64,000 bases of DNA from Planctomycetota bacterium (GTDB taxonomy: Bacteria > Planctomycetota > UBA1135 > UBA2386): positions 1 to 64,000 of the forward strand of contig JAEUHT010000041.1 in NCBI GenBank assembly GCA_016793265.1, read 5' to 3'. Made by a program: the position numbers and the translations under genes. A model generated the notes under the pieces. It was not told the DNA's origin, searched no databases, and was given only the letters and a program-made list of their open reading frames with translations. Within the stretch, counting starts at the first letter, position 1; every line of letters starts with the position of its first letter. Shown here one piece after another: positions 48,622 through 56,843 of this stretch.

Positions 48622-49715
48622 CAGGCGCCGCTGATCGGCATGACGACATAGGTGAACGACTCGCCGAGCGTGAACTTGGCAGGCATCGAGTCGTCGGACA
48701 TGTCCAGGCGCACCTGATCGAGATGGCACTGGCGCAGCGCCTCGAGGATGTAGTCCGGGTTGAAGTTGATGCTGCCGCCGGCGCCGCGCACGACGGCGTC
48801 GACGACGATGTCGGCGCGGCCGCGGGTCGAGCTCTCGGCGGTCATGCGCAGCGACTGGTCGCCGACCTCGAACCGCACCATGCGCAGCTCGGCCGAGCAC
48901 AAGATGGAGGCGCGGCGCAGCGCACCTTCGAGCACGGCCCGCTGGATCTCGACCGTGGTATCCGCCGCCTTCGGCAGCACCCCCTCGTAGTCCGGGAAGC
49001 GCGTCTCCAGCAACTGGCTGACCAGCTTCATGCGGGGGGTCGTGAAGACGATCTGCTTGTCGCCGACCTCGATCGCCAGCGGGTCCTTGGAGTTCTCGGG
49101 CAGGGCGCGCGCCAGCGTCGTCAGCGCCCGCAGCGGCACCACCACCTTGAACTCGTTCTTGGTGTCGACGTTCTCGTAGCTGATCGCCAGGCGCCGCCCG
49201 TCGGTCGCCACCAGCCGCACGCAGCCGGCGGCGGCGTCCATCAGCACGCCGTTGATGGCGTAGCGCGTCTCCTCGCGGGCGGCCGCGAACACCGTCTCCT
49301 GGGTCATGCCCAGCATGCGGCCGGCGGGGATCTCGATGCGCTTGCCGGAGCGCACCTGCGCCTCGGCCGGGTATTGCTCCGGATCCTCGCCGAGCAGCAC
49401 GAACGACCCGCCGCCGCTCTCGATGCGGCAGCGCTGGTCCATGCTCTCCAGGGTCACGGTCGGGTCGCTGAGCTCGCGCAGCAGCGCCGCGGTCTCGCGC
49501 GCCGGCAGCAGCATGACGCCGGGCTTGCTGACCTTCACCGAGTCGAGGTGCACGCTGGCGGCCATCTCCAGGTCGGTGGCGAACAGCGTGATGCCTTCGC
49601 CGTCGGCGCGCAGCAGCAGGTTCATCAGGATCGGCTTGGTCGACTTGGCCGGCACGACCGAAGAGACCACGGTCACAGCTTCCTGCAGGGCGGTGCGATC
49701 GCAGAGGATCTTCAT
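48621..49715 (-). CDS. dnaN: DNA polymerase III beta clamp
   Basis: 364 residues from ATG at 49715 (MKILCDRTALQEAVTVVSSV). Three clamp domains in order, with PAKSTKPILMNLLLRADGEG (domain I), RLVATDGRRLAISY (domain II, the conserved TDGRRLA), FTTPRMKLVSQLLETRFPDY, and the C-terminal FTYVVMPISGA ending, where MPxR/MPI is the hydrophobic groove strand. The sliding clamp tethers polymerases to DNA. It is first in the dnaN-dciA-gyrB overlap operon; dnaA lies upstream across a 534-base gap. Confidence 0.96.
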
Positions 49716-50249
49716 GTCGGGCTGTCGTCTCGGTTGTTGGACGCGGCGTTGGCGAGGCTGATCGGCGCTGCTCGCACGCGGCAGACGGATGATCTGAGCT
49801 CTGAGAGAATTCTCTCTCTCATCACAGTCGTCCGTGCCGTCACGAGTGTGGAGAGGATAGCGGCGAACGGGCTCAGAGCGAGGCTTTCCAGCGCTTCCGT
49901 GGCAGTTCCGGCACCTTGGAAAACCCCGGGGAAACTGCTCCTCGCAACTGACATCCTGCACATCGTGCGCGGCTCGGTGATGCCCGGTCGGCGCGGCGTT
50001 GAGGACTGCCCACGGTTCTGCGCAGCGCCTGCAGGCCGCGTCCCATGCTTCTGCACGGATCTCGCGACGGTTTGACGCCAGCATGTGCCGCTGCCGGTCA
50101 CGGGACGGACCCAGGCGTCAAGAGATTGGCTGCCGGTGACGAACACACGGCTCGAAGGCGGCCGGGCCCGGCGTGGGCCCGACGCGTGGTCCGCCGGCCT
50201 CGACCCGGAGGGAGGCCTGGCATCAGCCCCAGCGGAGGCTGCCCGGCGA
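49716..50249. other. dnaA-dnaN intergenic region, candidate origin or promoter region
   Basis: 534 bases without a gene. Scanning both strands for the DnaA-box consensus TTATCCACA gave no good match; AGTGTGGAGAGG near 49850 shares only a TGTGGA core. A perfect 14-bp palindrome occurs at 49803-49816. No AT-rich unwinding stretch stands out. It probably contains the dnaN promoter. Confidence 0.4.
49803..49816. repeat. 14-bp perfect palindrome GAGAGAATTCTCTC
   Basis: The sequence is its own reverse complement and is followed by three further CT dinucleotides. It is unusually AT-balanced for this genome and lies about 90 bases upstream of the dnaN start, suitable for a dimeric repressor or nucleoid protein site. 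Confidence 0.6.
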
Positions 50250-51749
50250 TCAGGCGCGGAAGGAACGCGTCAGCAGCCGGTTGGACAGGCTGTCGAGCAG
50301 TTCCTTGAACAGCCGGTCCTTCTGCGTGCGTTCGCGGATCTTGTTGACCGCGTAGAGCACCGTGGTGTGGTCGCGGTTGCCAAAAATGCGACCGACGTCC
50401 TCGAGCGAGTTCTCGGTGTGCTCGCGCAGCATGAACATGGCGATCTGGCGCGGCATGCTCACCGTCTGCGTGCGGCTCTTGCCGACCAGTTCGCGGGCGG
50501 TGATGGCGAACTCGGTCGTCACCAGCGTCATGACGTCGTCGACCGAGACCTGGGCGTGGCGCACCGGCATGCCGCGCACGCAGCTCTCGGCCAAGGCCAA
50601 CGTGATCGGCTGGTCGGTGATCGCGGCGAAGCCGACGACCTTGATCACCGCGCCCTCGAGCTCGCGGATGTTGGTGGTCACGCGTTCGGCCAGGAACCGG
50701 GCGACGTCGTCGGGCAGTTCGACGCCGCGGCCGGCGGCTTTGCGGCGCACGATCGTCACGCGGGTGTCGAAGCACGGCGCCTCGACCTCGGCGACCAGGC
50801 CCCACTTGAAGCGCGAGACCAGCCGTTCCTCGATGGTCGGGATCTCGACCGGCGGCCGGTCCGACGACAGCACGATCTGGCGCTGGCCGTCGTAGAGCGA
50901 GTTGAAGGTGTGGAAGAACTCCTCCTGGGTCTTGTCCTTGTTGGCCAGGAACTGCACATCGTCGATCACCAGCACATCGGCGCTGCGGCAATAGTCGCGG
51001 AACGCATCGAGCTGGTGCGCCTGGATCGCCTGGATGAAGGCGTTGGTGAAGTCCTCGCAGCTCATGTAGAGCACGCGGGCGTTCTGGTCGCGGCGCAGCA
51101 CCGTGTGGCAGATCGCCTGCAGCAGGTGCGACTTGCCGAGGCCGACGTTGCCGTGCACGAACAGCGGGTTGTAGGCGCAGCCAGGGTTCTCGCCGATGGC
51201 GAGGCTCGAAGCGTGGGCGAGGCGGTTGCAGGCGCCGACGACGAAGCGATCGAAGGTGTAGTTGGGGTTGAGCTGGTTGCCGATGCGGCGCAGACCACCA
51301 GCTCCCTGGTGCCCCGGTGCCACCGGGCGCGGCGCCGGCGCTGCCGTCAGGCTCGCCACCGACGGCTGGGCGGCGACCGGCGTGCGTTCGTCGCGCAGCC
51401 GCAGCAGGCGATCCATCTCGTCGGCGATCGGCGACGGGTTGGCGAAGCGCAGGCTGTCCCAACCGTCTTCGTCGCGGTTGCCGAGCACGAGCCGGCGCCT
51501 GGGTTCCCCGAGCGCGGCGACGGCCTCCTGCAGCACACCGAGGTAGTTCTTCTGCAGCCAGTCGCGCACGAACTGGCTGGTCACGGTGAGTTCGATCTCA
51601 CGGTCGTCGATGCGGCGAACATCCAACGAACGGAACCAGGTCTCGAGCTGCTCGCGGCGCACGCGGCCGCCGAGGTGCTGCAGGATGTTGCGCAGGAGCT
51701 CGCGCTCGGGTGCAGGAGTCGTGGGGTCTGGCACGGTGGCTTCAACCAT
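50250..51749 (-). CDS. dnaA: Chromosomal replication initiator protein DnaA
   Basis: 499 residues. Domain I (LLRNILQHLGGRVRREQLET, WFRSLDVRRID), linker (about 100-165), domain III AAA+ with Walker A GNVGLGKSHLLQAI, Walker B SADVLVIDDVQFLANK, sensor I VLSSDRPP, arginine-finger region LVSRFKWGLVAEVEAP, and domain IV with EHTENSLEDVGRIFGNRDHT followed by TVLYAVNKI, the DNA-binding signature. Binds DnaA boxes to open oriC. Its ATG lies after 470 bases without genes. The GRDHxTV signature here begins GNRDHTTV, a normal variation. Confidence 0.97.
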   Translation of the reverse strand: MVEATVPDPTTPAPERELLRNILQHLGGRVRREQLETWFRSLDVRRIDDREIELTVTSQFVRDWLQKNYLGVLQEAVAALGEPRRRLVLGNRDEDGWDSLRFANPSPIADEMDRLLRLRDERTPVAAQPSVASLTAAPAPRPVAPGHQGAGGLRRIGNQLNPNYTFDRFVVGACNRLAHASSLAIGENPGCAYNPLFVHGNVGLGKSHLLQAICHTVLRRDQNARVLYMSCEDFTNAFIQAIQAHQLDAFRDYCRSADVLVIDDVQFLANKDKTQEEFFHTFNSLYDGQRQIVLSSDRPPVEIPTIEERLVSRFKWGLVAEVEAPCFDTRVTIVRRKAAGRGVELPDDVARFLAERVTTNIRELEGAVIKVVGFAAITDQPITLALAESCVRGMPVRHAQVSVDDVMTLVTTEFAITARELVGKSRTQTVSMPRQIAMFMLREHTENSLEDVGRIFGNRDHTTVLYAVNKIRERTQKDRLFKELLDSLSNRLLTRSFRA

Positions 51750-52219
51750 GGTCGGTGGTCGGTTCCTGCGGTGTGGGATCTCCCCCAGTGCCCTCGCCCG
51801 CCAGTGCCCTCGGTCACCCTCTCCTCAGGTACGCACCGGTAGCCTGAAGGCTGCTGGCGGTTCCCTGGGAGGGCCTCCCCAGGCTCTCTGCACCGATTCA
51901 GGATGGGCGTTCCGAGCGGGACGAGGTAGTCGGCTCGGACTGAAGCGGTGAGAGTGGGAAGGGCGAGTGGTCGAGAAGACTGCTGGCTGAGTCTGGCTGG
52001 CTGAGATCCTGATGCTGCCTCGCAGGCCAGTTAGGCGACTGGTGCTGCGCGGCGGACTGACGACTGCGTTCTACCGACGCGGTGCAGTCTTGCAAGAGCA
52101 CTCCGTCGAGTTTGCACGCTGCGCGCACAAGGTTCTTCACAGCATGTTCGTGGTCGCTGCACGCTCGACCACCGCGGACAACAACTTGGAGCGCGCGGCG
52201 CCGCGCAGGTGCGACACGA
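51750..52219. other. dnaA upstream region without a gene
   Basis: 470 bases between the dnaA start and the cysteine desulfurase stop. It holds a 12-bp direct repeat close to dnaA, short CTGGCTGAG-type repeats near 51985-52010 and one weak DnaA-box-like sequence TTCTTCACA at 52133-52141 (two mismatches). No coding pattern was recognised in any frame. It must carry the dnaA promoter and is one of two candidate origin regions. Confidence 0.4.
51785..51812 (-). repeat. 12-bp direct repeats upstream of dnaA
   Basis: CCAGTGCCCTCG occurs at 51785-51796 and again at 51801-51812, a 16-bp period, 36-63 bases upstream of the dnaA start codon. Placement fits an operator or initiator-binding array, although the sequence is unlike the DnaA box. 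Confidence 0.55.
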
Positions 52220-53353
52220 TCAGCCGGCGCAGTTTTTTTTCTGCAGCCGCAGCACGAGCTCGCCGACCCGATGACCTGCAGCGTGCAGCGCTGCACAGTC
52301 GTCGTTGGCACCGAAGCTGAAGCGCACGCAGGCCCGCGCTTGCACGTCGTCGCGGCCGATGGCGACGAGGATGCGCGGTGGCGTCGGCGCGCCGCTCGAA
52401 CAGGCTGCACCGTGCGAAGCGTGGATCGCCGCGAGATCGAGCGCAGGCATCAGGTTGCGGCCATCGACGTGCGGGAAGCACAACATCGCGGTGTTCGGCA
52501 GGCTCGCCGTCAAAGGCGTCAAGAGATCGTGCTGCACACCGGACTCGCCGAGCGCCGCGAGGAACGCGCAACGAACCGCAGCCATGTGCGCGCCGCGACT
52601 AGCACAATCGGTTAGAGCCCGCACGATCGCGAGCGCGTTCGCCGCGGCGAGCGAAGGACTCTGCGTGCCCGGTCGATGACCGAGCTCTTGCCCGCCCCCG
52701 CGCAGCAACGGCCGCAATCGGGCGTGCAGGTCGTGGCCGAGCAGCACCCCGTGACCACGCAGACCTCCGGCCTTGTGCGGAGACAGCGCGACGATCGCGC
52801 CGGCGGCGACCACCGGTTCGACGGCGACGCGTCCGAGGGTCTGCGCCGCATCGACGAACAGCGGCAGTCGGCGTCGCGCCGCCATCGCCGCGGCTGCGAG
52901 CACCGGCTGCAGCGTGCCGACTTCACCCTGCGCGTGCACCAGGCAGAGCAGGCCGACGTTCGGTTCAGGTTCGGTCAATTGCACCGCGGCTTCGGCATCG
53001 ACGGTCCACCAGCGTGCACCGCGCAGCTGCGCTGGCTCCAGCACGGCCGGGTGTTCGGCTGGCGAGACCTGCACCGGCAGCGATGGCTCGCCGAGCCCGA
53101 GCACCGCCAGGTTGGCAGCCTCGGTTCCCCCGCTCGTGAACACCACGTCGGCGGCGGCCACCTCGAAGGCGTCGGCGATCTGCTGCCGGGCCTGTTCGAG
53201 CACCGCGCGGGCCCGGCGGCCTGGCGCATGCTGGCTCGCGGGGTTGCCAGGGCACTCGCGTTCGACCGTGAGGAAGCGCTCGAGCACCTCGGGCGCCACC
53301 GGCCCGCCAGCGTTGTGGTCGCAGAACACGGCGCCGCTCCGGCCGTCGCTCAC
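52220..53353 (-). CDS. Cysteine desulfurase (NifS/IscS-like)
   Basis: 377 residues from GTG at 53353, in a 4-base GTGA overlap with the bshA stop. PLP fold-type I: VFCDHNAGGPVAPEVLERFL, VVFTSGGTEAANLAVLG, ALSPHKAGGLRGHGVLLG (Schiff-base Lys), GGGQELGHRPGTQSPSLAA and the catalytic Cys in SHGAACSSGAPTPP. It releases sulfur from cysteine as a persulfide. The gene ends QKKNCAG after a run of eight A; one extra A would extend the protein by about 32 residues. Tight coupling with bshA suggests a tie between low-molecular-weight thiol synthesis and sulfur mobilisation, though the classical bacillithiol pathway does not need it. Confidence 0.88.
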   Translation of the reverse strand: MSDGRSGAVFCDHNAGGPVAPEVLERFLTVERECPGNPASQHAPGRRARAVLEQARQQIADAFEVAAADVVFTSGGTEAANLAVLGLGEPSLPVQVSPAEHPAVLEPAQLRGARWWTVDAEAAVQLTEPEPNVGLLCLVHAQGEVGTLQPVLAAAAMAARRRLPLFVDAAQTLGRVAVEPVVAAGAIVALSPHKAGGLRGHGVLLGHDLHARLRPLLRGGGQELGHRPGTQSPSLAAANALAIVRALTDCASRGAHMAAVRCAFLAALGESGVQHDLLTPLTASLPNTAMLCFPHVDGRNLMPALDLAAIHASHGAACSSGAPTPPRILVAIGRDDVQARACVRFSFGANDDCAALHAAGHRVGELVLRLQKKNCAG

Positions 53354-54453
53354 GCCAGGACCCGTTCGTAGATCGCCACGTACTGGCTGACGATGCGTTC
53401 GGTCGCGAACTGCTCGACGGCGCGCGCGCGGGCGGCGGCGGCCAACCGGGTGTGGGCGTCGACGTCGGTCAACAGCTCGAGCGCCACCTTCGCCATCACG
53501 TCGGGCTGGGCGAACGGCACCAGCCGGCCGGTGTCGCCGAGCACCTCGGCGACGCCGCCGACCGCGGTGGACACGCACGGCACGCCGCAGCTCATCGCCT
53601 CCAGCATCGACAGGCCGAAGCTCTCGGTCTCCGACGCCGACAAGAACAGGTCCGCCTGCGGTAGCACGTCCTCGAGGTTGTCGACCATGCCGAGCGTCTC
53701 GACCTTGTGTTGGCAGCCGACGTCGTTGGCGACCGCGAGCGCGTGTTCCCGATCGGGGCCGTCGCCGACCAGCAGCAGTCGCGCCGGCACCTGGCGCTGG
53801 ATCGCGGCGAACGCGCGCACCACGTCGGCCACGCGCTTGACCGGGCGGAAGTTCGATACGTGCACGAGGATGCGCTCCTCGTCGGCACGCTGATGCCAGC
53901 GCGGCGTGGCGGTGGGCCGGAAGCGCTCGATGTCGACGAAGTTCGGCACCACTTCGACCTCCTTGCGCACGCCGAACACGAGCTGCGTCTCGTCGGCGAG
54001 GTAGCGGCTGACCGCGGTGACGGCATCCGACTGCTCGAGCGCGAAGCGGGTCGGCCGCATGTAGGCGCGGTCGCTGCCGACGATGGTGATGTCGGTGCCG
54101 TGCAGCGTGGTCACGAACCTCAGGCAGTCGCCGCACATGCTGCGCGCCAGGAAGGCGCTGACGGCGTGCGGGATCGCGTAGTGCACGTGGAAGACGTCGA
54201 TGCGCGCTTCTTCGCGCACCTCGAGCATGCGCGTCGCCAGGGCGAGGTCGTACGGCGGGTAGCGGAACAGCGGGTAGGCCGACACCGCGACCTGGTGGAA
54301 GCGCAGCCCGGGCACGCCGCGGCGCAGCCGGCTCGGCCGGTCGTAGCTGAGCAGGTGCACGTCGTGGCCGCGCTTGGCGAGCGCGATGGCCACTTCGGTG
54401 GCGACCACGCCGCTGCCGCCGACGGTCGGATAACAGACGATGCCGATGCGCAT
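53350..54453 (-). CDS. bshA: BshA: N-acetyl-alpha-D-glucosaminyl L-malate synthase (bacillithiol step 1)
   Basis: 367 residues, GT4 family. The N-terminus MRIGIVCYPTVGGSGVVATE is characteristic of BshA. Others: HVHYAIPHAVSAFLAR, TTLHGTDITIVGSDRAYMRP, AVSRYLADETQ, VEVVPNFVDIERFRP, HVSNFRPVKRVADVVRAFAA, and the donor-binding LFLSASETESFGLSMLEAMS, CGVPCVSTAVGGVAEV. It joins GlcNAc from UDP-GlcNAc to L-malate. bshB and bshC candidates lie 1.7-4 kb upstream on the same strand, which makes this identity strong. Overlaps the desulfurase gene; 32 bases from the gene upstream. Confidence 0.9.
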   Translation of the reverse strand: MRIGIVCYPTVGGSGVVATEVAIALAKRGHDVHLLSYDRPSRLRRGVPGLRFHQVAVSAYPLFRYPPYDLALATRMLEVREEARIDVFHVHYAIPHAVSAFLARSMCGDCLRFVTTLHGTDITIVGSDRAYMRPTRFALEQSDAVTAVSRYLADETQLVFGVRKEVEVVPNFVDIERFRPTATPRWHQRADEERILVHVSNFRPVKRVADVVRAFAAIQRQVPARLLLVGDGPDREHALAVANDVGCQHKVETLGMVDNLEDVLPQADLFLSASETESFGLSMLEAMSCGVPCVSTAVGGVAEVLGDTGRLVPFAQPDVMAKVALELLTDVDAHTRLAAAARARAVEQFATERIVSQYVAIYERVLA

Positions 54454-54485
54454 GGGGCGTCGATACTACCCCCTGGCCAGGAAGT

Positions 54486-55094
54486 TCAGCGATCGTCGGT
54501 CGCCAGCGCCATCGGCAGCTCGAGCACGAGCAGCAGGCCGTGGTGGTCGTCGGTGGCGACGCGGCAGCGGCCGTCGAAGGTGCCGACGAAGTCGCCGAGC
54601 GTCTCGGCGCGTTCGCCGCGGAACGGGCCGGCCTCGGCGCTGAGGCCCCGGCTCTCGATCTCGAACACGGCGACGTCGTCGTCGCGGCGCGTGGTCACGA
54701 TCAGCTCGCCGCCTGCGTCGAGGTCCTCGACCGCCAGCACCAGCGCCCGGCGCACGGCGTGGGTGAGTTCGTTGGGAGACACCGCCACCGGCGGCAGGTC
54801 CGGGTCGAGGCGCTGGCGCACGACGATCGGCACGCCGAGCTCGGTGACGCAGGCCTGGGTGGCGCGCTCGACGATCGGGTTGAGGGCCGCCTGGCCCTCC
54901 TGGTCGTCGACCACCAGCATGTGGTCGACGAGATCCTGCAGCATCGCGGTCTCCTGCTCCACCGCGTCGGCGGTTTCGTAGCCATCGTCGCCGTCGGGCA
55001 GGTCCTGGATGCGGTAGGCCTCGGCGTCGATGCGGCCGAGGCACTGTTCCAGCAGGTGCTCGAGGCGATCGAGGTCGGGATCGCGCTTCTTCAT
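54486..55094 (-). CDS. Histidine-kinase-like ATPase-domain protein without a phosphoacceptor
   Basis: 202 residues. Residues 1-60 are acidic and helical (DLDRLEHLLEQCLGRIDAEA). The rest resembles a GHKL ATPase: PIVERATQACVTELGVPIVV, then VSPNELTHAVRRALVLAVED (an N-box-like helix), GGELIVTTRRDDDVAVFEIE, and LLVLELPMAL as the closing strand. Classical G1/G2 glycine loops are not visible, so ATP binding is uncertain, and no phospho-His motif is present. Placed between bshA and parA on the same strand. It may be a scaffold or an anti-sigma-like regulator; function unknown. Confidence 0.6.
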   Translation of the reverse strand: MKKRDPDLDRLEHLLEQCLGRIDAEAYRIQDLPDGDDGYETADAVEQETAMLQDLVDHMLVVDDQEGQAALNPIVERATQACVTELGVPIVVRQRLDPDLPPVAVSPNELTHAVRRALVLAVEDLDAGGELIVTTRRDDDVAVFEIESRGLSAEAGPFRGERAETLGDFVGTFDGRCRVATDDHHGLLLVLELPMALATDDR

Positions 55095-55204
55095 GCCCCG
55101 CGGCTATCGGCCGTCGGGCTTTGCCGCATGAAGGTCGCCGCGACGGTGGTGGTCCCGGCTCGGGACGGAGCCCCGTCGCGGGCGGTGTCCGGCCGGACCT
55201 GTCG

Positions 55205-56041
55205 TCAGGCCGAGCCTTCGGCGGCCTGCTCGGGCGCCGGTTCGGCGGCAGCGGCCGTTGCCGTCGGCACGACGACGCCGATCATGCGCAGGAACTCGGC
55301 CCCGAACGCCTCGTAGTCGCGGGCGCCGTTGCTGTCGGGAGCGTGCTCGAAGATGGTGCGGCCGAAGCTCGGCGCTTCGGCGAGCTTGACGTTGTTGCGG
55401 ATGCGCGCCTTGGCCAGCAGCGGCCCGAAGTGGGTGTCGATCTCGCGCAGCACTTCGCTGCTGAGGTTGGTGCGGGCGTCGACCATGCACGGCAGCACGC
55501 AGGCGATCTGCAGCGCCGGGTTGAGCCGCTTCTGCACGAGCTGGATGACCTCGAGCAGCTTGGCCATGCCCTGCAGCGACAGGTACTCGGCCTGCATCGG
55601 GATGACGACATGGTCGGCGGCCACCAGCGCGTTGGCGCTCAGCACGCCGAGTGACGGCGGGCAGTCGAACAGCACGAAGTCGAAGTCCTTGGCGCCCGGG
55701 AACGCGTCGAGCGCTTCGCGCAGGATCGTCTCGCGGCCGATGCGGTTGGCGAGCACCTGCTCGACACCGGCCAAGGACGTGTCGCTCGGCACCACGAACA
55801 GGTTGGCGATCGAGGTCGGTTGCACGAGGTCCTGCAGCGGCGCGTCCTCGACCAGGAGGCTGGTCAGCGTGTGGCTCTCGAGGTCGGGGCGCTTGTCGAC
55901 GTGCACCGTCAGGTTGGCCTGCGGGTCCATGTCGAGCAGCAGCACGCGGAACCCCTGGCGCGCGATCGCGGCGCCGAGATTGACCGTGGTGGTCGTCTTG
56001 CCGACGCCGCCCTTCTGGTTGATGACCGCGATGCGCTTCAT
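55205..56041 (-). CDS. parA: ParA/Soj chromosome-partitioning ATPase
   Basis: 278 residues from ATG at 56041 (MKRIAVINQKGGVGKTTTTV). Deviant Walker A with the signature Lys (KGGVGKTTT), DMDPQANLTVHV (A' motif), FDCPPSLGVLSANALVAADH (Walker B) and PMQAEYLSLQGMAKLLEVI. Chromosomal ParA moves ParB-bound origins. No parB follows; a Pro/Ala/Glu-rich tail (ATAAAAEPAPEQAAEGSA) closes the protein. Its position about 4 kb from dnaA fits an origin-proximal location. Confidence 0.93.
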   Translation of the reverse strand: MKRIAVINQKGGVGKTTTTVNLGAAIARQGFRVLLLDMDPQANLTVHVDKRPDLESHTLTSLLVEDAPLQDLVQPTSIANLFVVPSDTSLAGVEQVLANRIGRETILREALDAFPGAKDFDFVLFDCPPSLGVLSANALVAADHVVIPMQAEYLSLQGMAKLLEVIQLVQKRLNPALQIACVLPCMVDARTNLSSEVLREIDTHFGPLLAKARIRNNVKLAEAPSFGRTIFEHAPDSNGARDYEAFGAEFLRMIGVVVPTATAAAAEPAPEQAAEGSA

Positions 56042-56120
56042 GGCCGAGCCTCCGCGCACGATGGTGCCACGCGGCGGGCCGCGTGCGAGCCTTTTCTCGG
56101 CCTCGTGCGTGGCGTCGACG

Positions 56121-56843
56121 TCAGCCGAGCAGGGCGGCGAGATCCCGCACCGGCAGCGGTCCGGCGTGCCAATACGCCTCACCGGCGATGCTGCCGATGC
56201 GGGCGCCGTGGTAGCGGTCGCGCACCTGGGCCCGGTCGAGCACGTCGACGGTCGGCGGCTGTCCGGCGGGTGCCGGCGGCGCGATCTGCGAACGGAAACA
56301 ACGCAGCACTTCGGCCTTGGCGTCGACCACGGTGCTGATGTCGACGACGAGGCTCGGTTCGAACGGGTGGTTGCCGGTGTAGGCCAGCACGAGCCGCGGC
56401 CGGTGGCGCGCGCCGAGCTCGGGGCGGTGGTTGCGGAGGCCGGCGAGGAAGGTGGCGCGATGCGCGATCGCGGCGGCGGCGACGTGGTCGGGGTGGCGGT
56501 CCTCGCCGAACGGCACCAGGAGGAGCTGCGGCTGCACGGCGCGCAGCACCGCGACCAGGCGGTCGGCGGAGTCGTCGTCGTCGCGCATCGCCGTGTCGCA
56601 GAGACCGAGGTTGCCGCGGGCGCGGGCGCCGAGCCGGGCGGCCGCCGCGGTCGCTTCGGCGGCGCGGCTGGCGGCGTCGCCCTGGCTGCCCTTCTCTCCC
56701 GCCGACGCGTCGACCAATACGCAGCTGCGGCCGAGCTGGCCGAGCCGCAGCAGCGTGCCGGCGCAGCCGATCTCGAGGTCGTCGGGGTGGGCGCCGAAGG
56801 CCAGCACGTCGGCGCGCGGCAGCGCCAGCAACGCCGGCAACAT
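56121..56843 (-). CDS. bshB: BshB: PIG-L deacetylase (bacillithiol step 2)
   Basis: 240 residues from ATG at 56843, sharing a base with the bshC stop (TGATG). LmbE/PIG-L zinc motif VLAFGAHPDDLEIGCAGTLL (AHPDD), VDASAGEKGSQGD, NLGLCDTAMRDDDD, VPFGEDRHPDHVAAAAIAHR (HPDH) and LVVDISTVVDAKAEVLRCF. It deacetylates GlcNAc-malate to GlcN-malate. Among PIG-L proteins the choice of BshB rests on its overlap with bshC and nearby bshA. Confidence 0.88.
   Translation of the reverse strand: MLPALLALPRADVLAFGAHPDDLEIGCAGTLLRLGQLGRSCVLVDASAGEKGSQGDAASRAAEATAAAARLGARARGNLGLCDTAMRDDDDSADRLVAVLRAVQPQLLLVPFGEDRHPDHVAAAAIAHRATFLAGLRNHRPELGARHRPRLVLAYTGNHPFEPSLVVDISTVVDAKAEVLRCFRSQIAPPAPAGQPPTVDVLDRAQVRDRYHGARIGSIAGEAYWHAGPLPVRDLAALLG

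Noticed and set aside
52133-52141. TTCTTCACA as a DnaA box
   Set aside because: Two mismatches to TTATCCACA, single copy and no neighbours; expected by chance in a few hundred bases.
52233-52240. T8 run as a rho-independent terminator on the plus strand
   Set aside because: It is the A8 codon run of the minus-strand cysteine desulfurase; nothing is transcribed into it on the plus strand and the upstream sequence lacks a matching stem directly before the T-run.
54486-55094. A full sensor histidine kinase
   Set aside because: No phosphoacceptor His motif, no membrane segment and no clear G1/G2 loops; only ATPase-like secondary structure is suggested.
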